Shown here in pieces: positions 24,518-32,513 of a DNA stretch of 38,704 bases. The notes beneath the pieces are model-generated. The model did not search any database. It was not told where the DNA came from and saw nothing but the letters and a program-made list of their open reading frames with translations. This DNA comes from Methanosarcinaceae archaeon (GTDB lineage Archaea > Halobacteriota > Methanosarcinia > Methanosarcinales > Methanosarcinaceae): NCBI GenBank assembly GCA_030611265.1, contig JAUWQD010000024.1:1-38704 (forward strand), written 5' to 3'. Position 1 is the first letter of the stretch; every line of letters starts with the position of its first letter. A program made the translations under genes and the position numbers.

Positions 24518-24575
24518 GTTCTTCAATTTATCTCTAATCTTTAATATACTTAACATATCCGCAAAAAATTCAGAC

Positions 24576-24713
24576 GTGATCTCTGTCCTGAATGGAGAAG
24601 ACCGCGCGCAGGTTGATGCACAGGGTTGAATTATCCATTCGGCGCGCCCTCAAGTGTCATGGGTGCGGGGTCTGTGTTGGGATAAGGTATCTCCGTTTGT
24701 GAAGTTTAGGTAG
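24576..24713 (+). repeat. Degenerate copy C of the 3' end of the PAPS-reductase-like gene, with internal deletions
   Basis: It corresponds to 19639-19913. One deletion joins the two CGCAGGT repeats of the gene, giving GCGCGCAGGTTGATGCACAG. A second deletion removes the middle of the ferredoxin domain. It ends GTTTGTGAAGTTTAGGTAG. Retained parts are about 90% identical by eye. Confidence 0.88.
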
Positions 24714-24729
24714 ATGCATTGCGGTGATA

Positions 24730-24771
24730 AAAAGTATCCAAGATGGGATATATCCTATGTGGAATGCTTTT
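24730..24771. repeat. 42-bp palindrome P, copy 3
   Basis: AAAAGTATCCAAGATGGGAT, then ATATCCTATGTGGAATGCTTTT. It follows copy C at the same distance as palindrome copy 1 follows copy A. The ATG is followed by WNAF and a stop, so no gene remains. Confidence 0.7.
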
Positions 24772-24899
24772 TGAAAATAAATTTGTGGGGGAATATCCTC
24801 CAAAACCAGATTATGCCCCTACTTTTTACACAGACTCCTTAGTTTCTACATATTAGCGATTTTATACATAAAAAAGTGAATACCTAAACTATATATTTT

Positions 24900-25058
24900 A
24901 TGACTTATATGGTAATATCAACTTATGCAAGTATTGAGTATTGTTACTATATTGCTGAAATATACATTGACAGACAAGATAGGGGATTTATGCTTGGAGT
25001 GGTGGAAAGAAAAGTCCTAATTAAAAACGAATATTTCACTACGTGCAAAAGATACTGA
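24900..25058 (+). CDS. Possible small protein, 52 residues
   Basis: This short open frame (MTYMVISTYASIEYCYYIAE and onward, ending TTCKRY) lies upstream of the frameshifted HEPN-type gene. It has no clear ribosome-binding site. A TATA-like CTATATATTTTA lies only about ten bases before its ATG, which suggests it may instead be part of a long leader. It is listed as doubtful. Confidence 0.2.
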   Translation: MTYMVISTYASIEYCYYIAEIYIDRQDRGFMLGVVERKVLIKNEYFTTCKRY

Positions 25059-25089
25059 TGTTGTACTTATTGAACAGGAGGTAGGTAGA

Positions 25090-26492
25090 ATGGGTGAACC
25101 TGTAGATGATTTCGATAAAATATTTAAAAGTGTGTTTTCTCGAAGACCTGGAAATTATGATAATAGAAGGGGGGCGGAAAGACCACCAATATTAAATTCA
25201 GATGAAATTGAACAAATTTGCACATATCTTGAAAATCCAACAAAATCAGGAATTTGGTACTTAAATGGTAAATGGGGAAAAAATGAAGGCATTTCTAAAT
25301 ATATTCGAGATGAACTGAATCGAGAATTTGAAGATAAAGAGGATTTCCAAATTCAATCTGGTAAGAGAGAAATTAAGATTAATATAAAAGACGAAAATAG
25401 AGATAGTTTTTTTGATACTATCAATAGAATGACATTCATCTTGAGCTATTTACTTACTTGTACTATTTGGAAAATAAACCAATCGAAACTTTTTCCCTAC
25501 ATTATGATATAGATGAAACTATCATTAAAATTATTGATACAAAAAAATTGCAAGAAAAATACGAAGACGCTTATACCTATTTTAAGAATTCCATTTATTT
25601 TGATGGATTTAATCCAAGTATTATAGTTGAAGATATTATACGAATGAAAGATGGATTTTTCATCGTCACAAATTCATTGCGAAATTCGGATAATTTATCT
25701 ATTATGTCAATATATCCGTCTTGTTTGGAAAAAATCGAGATATTTTTTAAAAAGGTGGACAAAGTATCAGATTCCTCTATAACTCCAATTTTCTCTCCTG
25801 AAGAAAAAGTATTTGGTCCTTATTTTTCATTATTAGGTGAAACATATCCTTATTTTATTGACTATGAAAATATCAGAAGACTTTTTAAAAAATCGATCGA
25901 GGAGTATAGGAATAAGAATTATAATTATTGTGTTAGCACTATAGGTTTAATTGCAGAAGATTCCCTCACTCAAATCTATGAAACTTTTTATAGAGACATA
26001 TGTCCAAAAGGGCTAACTTTGGGGCAAATATATGATTTGATTCATAGCAAAATACGACAAACATTTAAAGTTAAATCCACACCTGTTCCAGATATAAATC
26101 CATTGTACGATAATATAAACAAATTAATTGATGATGATTGTAATGACAACATTGAAGTTACAAAATTATTCAGAGATTTATTGAATTATGTTAAAGATGA
26201 TAAAAAACATACAAAATCTATGATTAATTCTCTGGAAAAAAAAGAGATGATTTATTCAATTTTTCCTAAAAATTTAAGAGAAAACATCAACGAATTAATC
26301 CGATATAGAAATGCAACATCTCATAAATCCAGAATTCCAATTGGTAATTATGAAGCATTAAGAACAGTCTATTGTTGCATAACTCTTTTGATGTGGTGGA
26401 TTAATGAAAAGAAGACAATAGAGTGGAAAGATGAACAAGAAATTATATTAAAAAAATCAATCGAAAGGAATACTGGCATCAATTTAGATTAA
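25090..26492 (+). pseudogene. Large HEPN-type protein (Abi-like), split by a frameshift
   Basis: Two overlapping frames, 25090-25512 and 25428-26492, make one protein of about 460 residues if a single base is restored near 25455 (LSYLL... continuing as LYYLENKPIETFSLHYD). AGGAGG eight bases before ATG 25090 is a strong ribosome site, so the N-terminal part is translated. The C-terminal part has a helical HEPN-like region with IRYRNATSHKSR, an RX4H motif (R284, H289 of the second frame), as in HEPN RNases of abortive-infection systems. The N-terminal 110 residues (ILNSDEIEQICTYLENPTKS region) are not recognised. No canonical slippery heptamer is seen in the overlap, so mutation or sequencing error is likelier than programmed frameshifting. 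Confidence 0.65.
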
Positions 26493-26770
26493 TTTTTCCA
26501 TCTACAATTTTAATAATTTAATAAATTTCCCAATCGTATTAAAAAAGTGAGATTATGAAATAAATCTTGAGTATCAACATAGATGCCTCCGACCTCTGGT
26601 TAGAGGTCCGTGACGAATTATAATTGCACAATTCAAAGATTTGATTTCAAAAGTCCTATTATATATCGACTTAACACCCTCAATCATTACTTTTCACACT
26701 AAGGTGACTTCCCCCACAAATCCCCCATCCAAACCATAACACTTATACCAAATACACCCCAACTTACTCC
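26493..26770. other. Intergenic stretch before purH, with one perfect hairpin
   Basis: GACCTCT-GGTT-AGAGGTC (26591-26608) is a perfect 7-bp stem with a four-base loop. It is not followed by a T run. AACACTTATA near 26737-26746 may be the purH TATA box. Nothing else is recognised. Confidence 0.5.
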
Positions 26771-26780
26771 GGTGATTTTT

Positions 26781-28397
26781 ATGGTTAAAAGGGCACTCCT
26801 CAGCGTATCGGACAAAACAGGAATAGTGGATTTAGCGCGTGGACTCGCGAAACTTGGAATAGAGATCATATCGACAGGCGGAACGGCAAAGATAATTCGT
26901 GATGCCGATATTGAAGTTGTTGATGTTTCAGAAGTAACCGGTTTTCCCGAAATGATGGGCGGAAGGGTCAAGACCTTGCACCCAAGGATACACGGCGGAT
27001 TGTTGTGTGTTCGTGACAACAGCGTTCATATTGAAGAAGCCGAGCGGGAGAGTATCGAACTTATCGATATGGTGGTCGTTAACCTGTATCCATTCGAGAT
27101 CACAGTTTCAAAAGTAGGGGTTGACCTTGAAGAAGCCATCGAGAACATCGATATTGGCGGACCAACTCTCATCCGTGCGGCTGCAAAGAACTATACTGCG
27201 GTTACTGTGCTTTGCGACCCTAACGACTACGGTCATATTTTAAAGGAACTGCGGTCAAGCGGAGTTGTTTCAAAGGAGACTCGCGAAGAGTTGGCTGTCA
27301 AAGCATTCAGACATACGGCTGATTATGACAGTACGATCGACACATACCTTAGCAAAGCACTGCTGGGCGAGGATATCATGCGGTTGAACTTTACCGAAGG
27401 CACAACACTTCGCTACGGTGAGAACTGGCATCAGGATGCCAAATTCTACACCGAACCTGGCGTAGAGGGACCATCACTTGCAAACGCAAAACAGTTGCAT
27501 GGCAAAGAACTTTCATATAACAACTATGTTGACGCAGACAATGCGCTCCAGACCGTCAAGGAACTTGGACACGAAAAACCTGCCGTCGCAATCGTAAAAC
27601 ACAACAACCCCTGCGGACTCGCAACCGGAAACACGCTTAAAAGTGCACTTGTGGCAGCATGGGACGGAGACCCCGTATCTGCTTTTGGCAGCATCATCTG
27701 CACGAATACAACCTTTGATCTTGAAACTGCAGAGTTCCTAAAAGGCAGGTTCGTTGAAATTATAATTGCACCCGGATTTGAGCATGATGCGCTCGAATAC
27801 CTTAAAAACAAGAGCAAAGACCTCAGACTTCTGGAACTCCCTGAATTCAACGACGCTTTTGGCGTGGATCACACTTACAAATATGTGGTCGGTGGGATGC
27901 TCAAACAGTCACGCAATGTTGGCATCTATGAAAAATGGGACATTGTTACGGAAACAACATTCCCCGAAGAAAAACGCCAACTGGCAGAGTTCTGCCTATA
28001 TGCGTGCAAGAGCACCAAATCCAATTCCGTTACACTTGCGTATGAATATGAGGACGGATGCTTCATGCTGCTCGCAATGGGTGCAGGACAGCCGAACCGT
28101 GTGGATTCTATCCGCAAACTCGCAGTCACAAAAGCGCGCGAGAATCTGAAAATAATCCACGAGCGCGAGGGGTCGGACGTACCGTTCGATGAATATTGCG
28201 ACAAGGTGTTCTCTGAATGTGTGATGGCATCCGATGCGTTCTTCCCGTTCGATGACAGTATTATTTACGCAGATGAGAGCAACATCAGGTATATCGTGTC
28301 TCCAGGCGGTTCCATCAGGGATAATGAGGTAATCGCGACAGCGAACAGGCTTGGTGTGTCACTTGTATTTACGGGTATGAGGCACTTTTTACATTAG
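26781..28397 (+). CDS. purH: Bifunctional AICAR transformylase/IMP cyclohydrolase PurH
   Basis: This 538-residue cytoplasmic enzyme performs the last two steps of purine synthesis: formylation of AICAR, then ring closure to IMP. The N-terminal IMPCH domain (1-200) is an MGS-like fold with the SVSDKTG start, STGGTAK and FPEMMGGRVKTLHPRIHGG. The C-terminal AICARFT domain carries the catalytic KHNNPCG and ends with DAFFPFDD, SPGGSIRD and FTGMRHFLH. It is full length with all key motifs. GGTGA five bases before ATG 26781 fixes the start over the in-frame codon at 26772. Many archaea use PurP and PurO instead, so this bacterial-type fused enzyme is probably an old transfer. The C1 donor in a tetrahydromethanopterin-using cell is an open question. 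Confidence 0.95.
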   Translation: MVKRALLSVSDKTGIVDLARGLAKLGIEIISTGGTAKIIRDADIEVVDVSEVTGFPEMMGGRVKTLHPRIHGGLLCVRDNSVHIEEAERESIELIDMVVVNLYPFEITVSKVGVDLEEAIENIDIGGPTLIRAAAKNYTAVTVLCDPNDYGHILKELRSSGVVSKETREELAVKAFRHTADYDSTIDTYLSKALLGEDIMRLNFTEGTTLRYGENWHQDAKFYTEPGVEGPSLANAKQLHGKELSYNNYVDADNALQTVKELGHEKPAVAIVKHNNPCGLATGNTLKSALVAAWDGDPVSAFGSIICTNTTFDLETAEFLKGRFVEIIIAPGFEHDALEYLKNKSKDLRLLELPEFNDAFGVDHTYKYVVGGMLKQSRNVGIYEKWDIVTETTFPEEKRQLAEFCLYACKSTKSNSVTLAYEYEDGCFMLLAMGAGQPNRVDSIRKLAVTKARENLKIIHEREGSDVPFDEYCDKVFSECVMASDAFFPFDDSIIYADESNIRYIVSPGGSIRDNEVIATANRLGVSLVFTGMRHFLH

Positions 28398-28518
28398 TGG
28401 GATATATTGGACAAATATTCGACGGGATGAACAGGATTTACAGGATGGTGCGGACCACTTGTATCCTGTCAATCCTGTTCATCCTGTCCATAAATTAAAG
28501 CAATGCATTTGGATATAT
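28396..28518. repeat. Dispersed repeat R1, copy 2
   Basis: GATGAACAGGATTTACAGGA(T) and its complement (ending near 28490) form a 21-bp inverted repeat with 20 matches. The flank AAATATTCGACGGG is shared with copy 1. It fills the space between purH and the HicB-like gene, and its right flank (AAAGCAATGCATTTGGATAT) resembles copy 3. Confidence 0.85.
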
Positions 28519-28526
28519 TAATTAAT

Positions 28527-28697
28527 ATGGATTTGACAGCAGTTATTAAAAAAGGGGATAAGCAATTTGTAGCGTTATGCCCAGAACTTGATATCGTCAG
28601 TCAGGGTTACAGCATTGAAGAAGCATTAGATAACTTGAAAGAGGCATCTGATTTGTTCATTGAAACAATGGGTTTGCCTGACGATGTTAAGATGTAA
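28527..28697 (+). CDS. HicB-like antitoxin domain protein without HicA partner
   Basis: This 56-residue protein (MDLTAVIKKGDKQFVALCPE, then the YSIEEALDNLKEASDLFIE helix) is the HicB/UPF0150 fold: a partial RNase-H-like sheet and one helix. HicB proteins bind the HicA mRNA interferase. No HicA (a 60-80 residue dsRBD-like protein) is present on either side, and no C-terminal DNA-binding domain follows, so it is an orphan. The ATG at 28503 lies within the flank of repeat R1, so ATG 28527 is preferred. Confidence 0.82.
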   Translation: MDLTAVIKKGDKQFVALCPELDIVSQGYSIEEALDNLKEASDLFIETMGLPDDVKM

Positions 28698-28767
28698 ACT
28701 GACATAATTCCCCTTCTTTTACTTTACGAACAACGCATTTAATAAGAATCACCCCATTCTATCTTTC

Positions 28768-30309
28768 ATGACAGAAGTAAAACGACCTCTGCTGCTCATG
28801 ATACTTGATGGCTGGGGCTATCTGGCGTCAAACGGTGGCAATGCAGTATTGGCTGCAAACACTCCCAACGTTGACAGTTTGATAGAAACCTATCCAACGT
28901 CTATTCTTGAAGCATCAGGCGAAGCCGTAGGGCTTCCCGACGGTCAGATGGGCAATTCCGAGGTAGGTCACCTCAACATCGGTGCAGGACGTGTTGTGTA
29001 TCAGGATCTCACAAGAATAAATCATGACATCGAGACCGGTGATTTTTACAAAAATCCCGTATTTCTGGATGCCATCAAAAACGCAAAGGACCACGATTCT
29101 GCCCTGCACCTTATGGGGTTGTTGTCAGGGGGCGGCGTGCACAGTCATGTCAACCACCTTCGCGCACTAATCGAACTTGCCGCACAGCAAGGTCTTGAGA
29201 AGGTGTATATCCATGCATTTCTGGATGGGCGTGATGTCCCTCCTGCCTGTGCCATTAAAGATATTAAAAAGAATGAGAAGACATGCGGTGATTTCGGAAT
29301 TGGGAACATTGCGACCGTTTCGGGCAGGTATTATGCCATGGACAGGGACAAGCGATGGGAACGTGTCAAACTTGCGTATGATGCACTGACACAGGGTGTC
29401 GGCCTTCATGCAAATGATGCCGAAACGGCTGTAGGTGAGAGTTACGCACGCAACGAGACTGACGAATTTGTCAAACCGACTGTTATAGTTGATGAAAATG
29501 GGGAGCCTACAGCGACCATAAAAGACAACGATTCGGTCATATTTTTCAATTTCCGACCTGATCGTGCGCGTCAGTTGACATACGCTTTTGTTGAAGACGA
29601 TTTTGACGGCTTTGAGAGGGAAGTGCGTCCAAAGGTGCATTTTGTCTGTATGACTCAGTATGACGAAAAACTCGATGTACCGATCGCATATCCGCAGGAA
29701 GAGATCAAGAACACGCTCGGGGAAGTGCTCAGCAAGAATCACTTAAAGCAACTTCGCATCGCTGAGACGGAAAAGTATGCACATGTGACATTTTTCTTTA
29801 ATGGCGGTGTTGAGGCGGTATATGAAGGGGGCGACAGGTGTCTTATCCCGTCTCCAAAGGTTGCCACCTATGATCTTAAACCGCAAATGAGTGCGTATGA
29901 GGTCACGGAAGAATTGATCGAGAGGATAAGATCCGACAAATATGATGTAATTATCCTCAACTATGCAAATCTTGATATGGTTGGACACACCGGTATTTTT
30001 GATGCTGCGGTGGAGGCTGTTGAGACTGTGGACGAATGCGTTGGAAAAGTCATAGATGTATTGATAAAAGCGGGCGGGGCTGCGATTATCACGGCAGACC
30101 ACGGCAATGCCGAACAGATGTCAGATTATACTACCAAAGAGCCGCATACTGCCCATACTTGCAACCCGGTGCGGTGTATCTATGTAACCGACGAGAGTGG
30201 TGTATCACTTCGTGATGGCAAACTTTCGGATGTTGCACCTACTATGCTTAAGTTGTTGGGAATTGAGAAGCCTGTGGAGATGACGGGTGAATCGCTGATC
30301 GTTTCATAG
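28768..30309 (+). CDS. gpmI: 2,3-bisphosphoglycerate-independent phosphoglycerate mutase
   Basis: This 513-residue cytoplasmic enzyme interconverts 3- and 2-phosphoglycerate in glycolysis and gluconeogenesis using two Mn ions. D14 in ILDGWG and the nucleophile S64 in [10 protein letters not shown] are present. So are the [11 protein letters not shown] and GRYYAMDRD substrate loops and the C-terminal metal ligands in [12 protein letters not shown] and [11 protein letters not shown]. The length is that of the bacterial-type GpmI, not the shorter archaeal ApgM (about 400 residues). TTTAATAAG lies about 27 bases before ATG 28768, implying a leaderless mRNA. It converges on fen. Confidence 0.96.
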   Translation: MTEVKRPLLLMILDGWGYLASNGGNAVLAANTPNVDSLIETYPTSILEASGEAVGLPDGQMGNSEVGHLNIGAGRVVYQDLTRINHDIETGDFYKNPVFLDAIKNAKDHDSALHLMGLLSGGGVHSHVNHLRALIELAAQQGLEKVYIHAFLDGRDVPPACAIKDIKKNEKTCGDFGIGNIATVSGRYYAMDRDKRWERVKLAYDALTQGVGLHANDAETAVGESYARNETDEFVKPTVIVDENGEPTATIKDNDSVIFFNFRPDRARQLTYAFVEDDFDGFEREVRPKVHFVCMTQYDEKLDVPIAYPQEEIKNTLGEVLSKNHLKQLRIAETEKYAHVTFFFNGGVEAVYEGGDRCLIPSPKVATYDLKPQMSAYEVTEELIERIRSDKYDVIILNYANLDMVGHTGIFDAAVEAVETVDECVGKVIDVLIKAGGAAIITADHGNAEQMSDYTTKEPHTAHTCNPVRCIYVTDESGVSLRDGKLSDVAPTMLKLLGIEKPVEMTGESLIVS

Positions 30310-30446
30310 ATCAATATCAATTGCAACTGTAAAGGCTCGTTTCTTTATTTGGAGGTACATTCGATGATCATATCTCAGAGTGGGTGGATACTTTAGATCT
30401 TTAGGTATCATCGTGTGCCAATATTTGATGCGAGATTGTTCTAGTT

Positions 30447-31466
30447 TCAAAACCACTGGTCCAGTGTCTTTTGCCGCCGACTGCCGGATGCCGCGTCAAG
30501 CCGATCGGCTGCTTTACTGATACGTTCTTCTAAAAAATCGTGTTCGCCGCACAAAAACTCGATCAACTTTTCCTTGTTCGGATCCTTCCATTCAAGAGTG
30601 TATTCATCCGTCACAGATGGGTGTAGGAAAAGCTCTTTTACCTCATCGAGGTTATCAATAGATTTGTCAATGTCTTCAAGTGCGACTTCAATGTTTTCGT
30701 GTTCTTTGATCAGTTTGATCGCTCTTTTAGGACCGATCCCATCAAGTCCTGAATTATAATCCGTGCCCACACAAATAGCAATATCGATCAACTGTGACCT
30801 CTCAACCCCAAGTGCCTGCAAACTTTCGTCCAGATTGACAACTTCGGGTTTCACATCCACATAGATGTTTTTGCGCGGCATTTTTCTCTTTCCTGTTATT
30901 GTAAGATTTCTCACAACATCAGGCGCACCAAAGAGCATTGCATCATAGTCCTGCGAGCCCACAAGGTCCGCATCTCCCTTTTGCACCATATAGGCAGCCT
31001 GCGCCTCGCCTTCGGAAGGTGCCTGAACATATGGGATGCCCATAAGTTGCAGCAGGTGTTTTGCATCATTTACGATATCATCATTTACCTTTGCAGATGC
31101 CTGTGCATATTTGAATGCTTCTTCGGCAAGACCTTTTTCTTTTGCCTCATCCCACTTTACATGAGCATTTTCTCGTACCTCTTTACGTTTTCCGAGTGTC
31201 CGCAATTTCATCTCAGGAGGTTTGCCGTCGAATACAAAAACAGGTTTGATACCACTTTCAACCAGATTGGTCATGCGATATAATATTCCGGAGAGGTGGG
31301 ATGTAATATTGCCGTGTGAATCCGTAAGCGGCGTTCCGTCACGCTGGCGTATGATGCTCAGGAACTGGTAAAGTATGTTGTATGCGTCAATAGCTACCAC
31401 TTTATGTGACAGGTCTGATAACTCAACAGTTCTTTTTTCAAGCAGATCTCCAATATCGGCACCCAT
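30447..31466 (-). CDS. fen: Flap endonuclease 1 (FEN-1)
   Basis: This 339-residue structure-specific nuclease removes 5' flaps in Okazaki-fragment maturation and repair. The N domain ([22 protein letters not shown]) carries the first metal aspartate and VFVFDGKPP. The I domain has [24 protein letters not shown] and [17 protein letters not shown], with the other acidic ligands and the helix-hairpin-helix. The C-terminus QKTLDQWF is a PCNA-binding PIP box. It is full length. A TATA-like ATTTATACG about 50 bases upstream suggests a short leader. Confidence 0.97.
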   Translation of the reverse strand: MGADIGDLLEKRTVELSDLSHKVVAIDAYNILYQFLSIIRQRDGTPLTDSHGNITSHLSGILYRMTNLVESGIKPVFVFDGKPPEMKLRTLGKRKEVRENAHVKWDEAKEKGLAEEAFKYAQASAKVNDDIVNDAKHLLQLMGIPYVQAPSEGEAQAAYMVQKGDADLVGSQDYDAMLFGAPDVVRNLTITGKRKMPRKNIYVDVKPEVVNLDESLQALGVERSQLIDIAICVGTDYNSGLDGIGPKRAIKLIKEHENIEVALEDIDKSIDNLDEVKELFLHPSVTDEYTLEWKDPNKEKLIEFLCGEHDFLEERISKAADRLDAASGSRRQKTLDQWF

Positions 31467-31567
31467 AATTATTGAAAAGGAACGTTATGTGTGAAATACG
31501 TTATTGATATTTGTTCGTATAAATGTTGACTAATATCATGCAAATTACAATAAAACATAATACAAAA

Positions 31568-31648
31568 CCGCGGAGAACACTCACCACCTACGGAGTTAGG
31601 TGCCTGCTACGCCCGCAAAGCGTGCAGGTCATGCGGAGAAAAAGGAGA
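31568..31648. repeat. Dispersed repeat R2, copy 2
   Basis: It matches copy 1 at 15591-15660 (ACACTCACCACCTACGGAGT, then GTGCCTGCTACGCCCG and CGTGCAGGTC). The CTGC-ACGC and GCGT-GCAG parts can form a hairpin. It lies in the gap between the fen promoter and the fwd terminator. Confidence 0.75.
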
Positions 31649-31703
31649 GTTACAAAACAGTCAACAACTCTGCGCTCGTATATACCCTTTATTGCAAGAG
31701 CAA

Positions 31704-31742
31704 CAAAAAAAATAAAAAAAGCGGCGCACCCCACGCGCGCCC
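31704..31742 (-). terminator. Terminator of the fwd operon
   Basis: On the minus strand, shortly after the fwdC stop, a GC-rich stem (GGCGCGCGTGGGGTGCGCC, 31741-31723) is followed by T7-A-T8 (about 31720-31704). Poly-T tracts end transcription in archaea. Confidence 0.7.
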
Positions 31743-31754
31743 GGATAGAAAAAC

Positions 31755-32513
31755 TTACTTAACCAGCAGTACACCCTTGCCGTTAGCATTGACATCACCC
31801 GCAAACTTGCGGTAGGTCACGCCATCGACATCTTCGGTGCCATCTTCAGCGAATGAGGGCATAAGTTCTGCAGCCTCACCTTTAATGATTATTGTACCGG
31901 CTTTCATCTCGCTGGCAGGCATTGTTGTGCTGCCCTCGATGATAATCGAACCACCGTTATTGGAGATTCCCGGAAGGAGTCCTGCATCGCCCTTGACCAC
32001 GATCTCGCCGCCGCACATGTGCTCGCCAAGGTAATCACGGACATTGCCCGTAACTGTGATCTTGCCGCCCTTCATGCCGCAGGCTTCACCACGGTATCCG
32101 CCGCCTACATAATAACTGCCGTTACCGTTCACAACGATCTCGCCGCCCTTCATCTCGCAACCGACCCAACTGTCAGCATCACCGTTGATGGTGATCTTGC
32201 CGCCGGTCATATTCGAACCGCAGTGCATGTCAACATTGCTGTTGATCTCGATCTCGCCCGCGGACATTTCCTGACCTATGCGCTTGACACGTGACACATC
32301 ACCATTGATGACGATCTTCGTGTTCTCTGTACTGTCCGATCCGTCAACAGCCACATCAAAAACCTCTCCGATAGTCACCTGTGCGTTACCGTACCATACA
32401 AGTATTGCCCCGATCTCATCCTTTGACTTTGAGGCAAAATTATCAGGGTTGATAGTATCCGCCTCGATCGGTATTGCGTTCTTCTCCTTCAATGAAAGTG
32501 TAACTGTCTGCAT
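31755..32513 (-). CDS. fwdC: Formylmethanofuran dehydrogenase subunit C
   Basis: This 252-residue subunit is built of a right-handed beta-helix. Repeated GGXIXVXG turns run from about residue 85 to 215 (KMTGGKITING-like units), related to the GXGXG domain of glutamate synthase. It scaffolds subunits A, B and D and lines the formate channel between the two active sites. Its ATG follows the fwdA stop (TAA) with no spacing, and a poly-T terminator lies after it, so it is the last gene of the operon. Confidence 0.95.
   Translation of the reverse strand: MQTVTLSLKEKNAIPIEADTINPDNFASKSKDEIGAILVWYGNAQVTIGEVFDVAVDGSDSTENTKIVINGDVSRVKRIGQEMSAGEIEINSNVDMHCGSNMTGGKITINGDADSWVGCEMKGGEIVVNGNGSYYVGGGYRGEACGMKGGKITVTGNVRDYLGEHMCGGEIVVKGDAGLLPGISNNGGSIIIEGSTTMPASEMKAGTIIIKGEAAELMPSFAEDGTEDVDGVTYRKFAGDVNANGKGVLLVK

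Noticed and set aside
25428-25512. Programmed -1 frameshift between the two HEPN-gene frames
   Set aside because: No X XXY YYZ slippery heptamer in phase is present in the overlap, so a simple indel is more likely.
29167-30102. Two long antisense frames (191 and 119 codons) opposite gpmI
   Set aside because: They are antisense shadows of a full-length, motif-complete enzyme, without ribosome sites.
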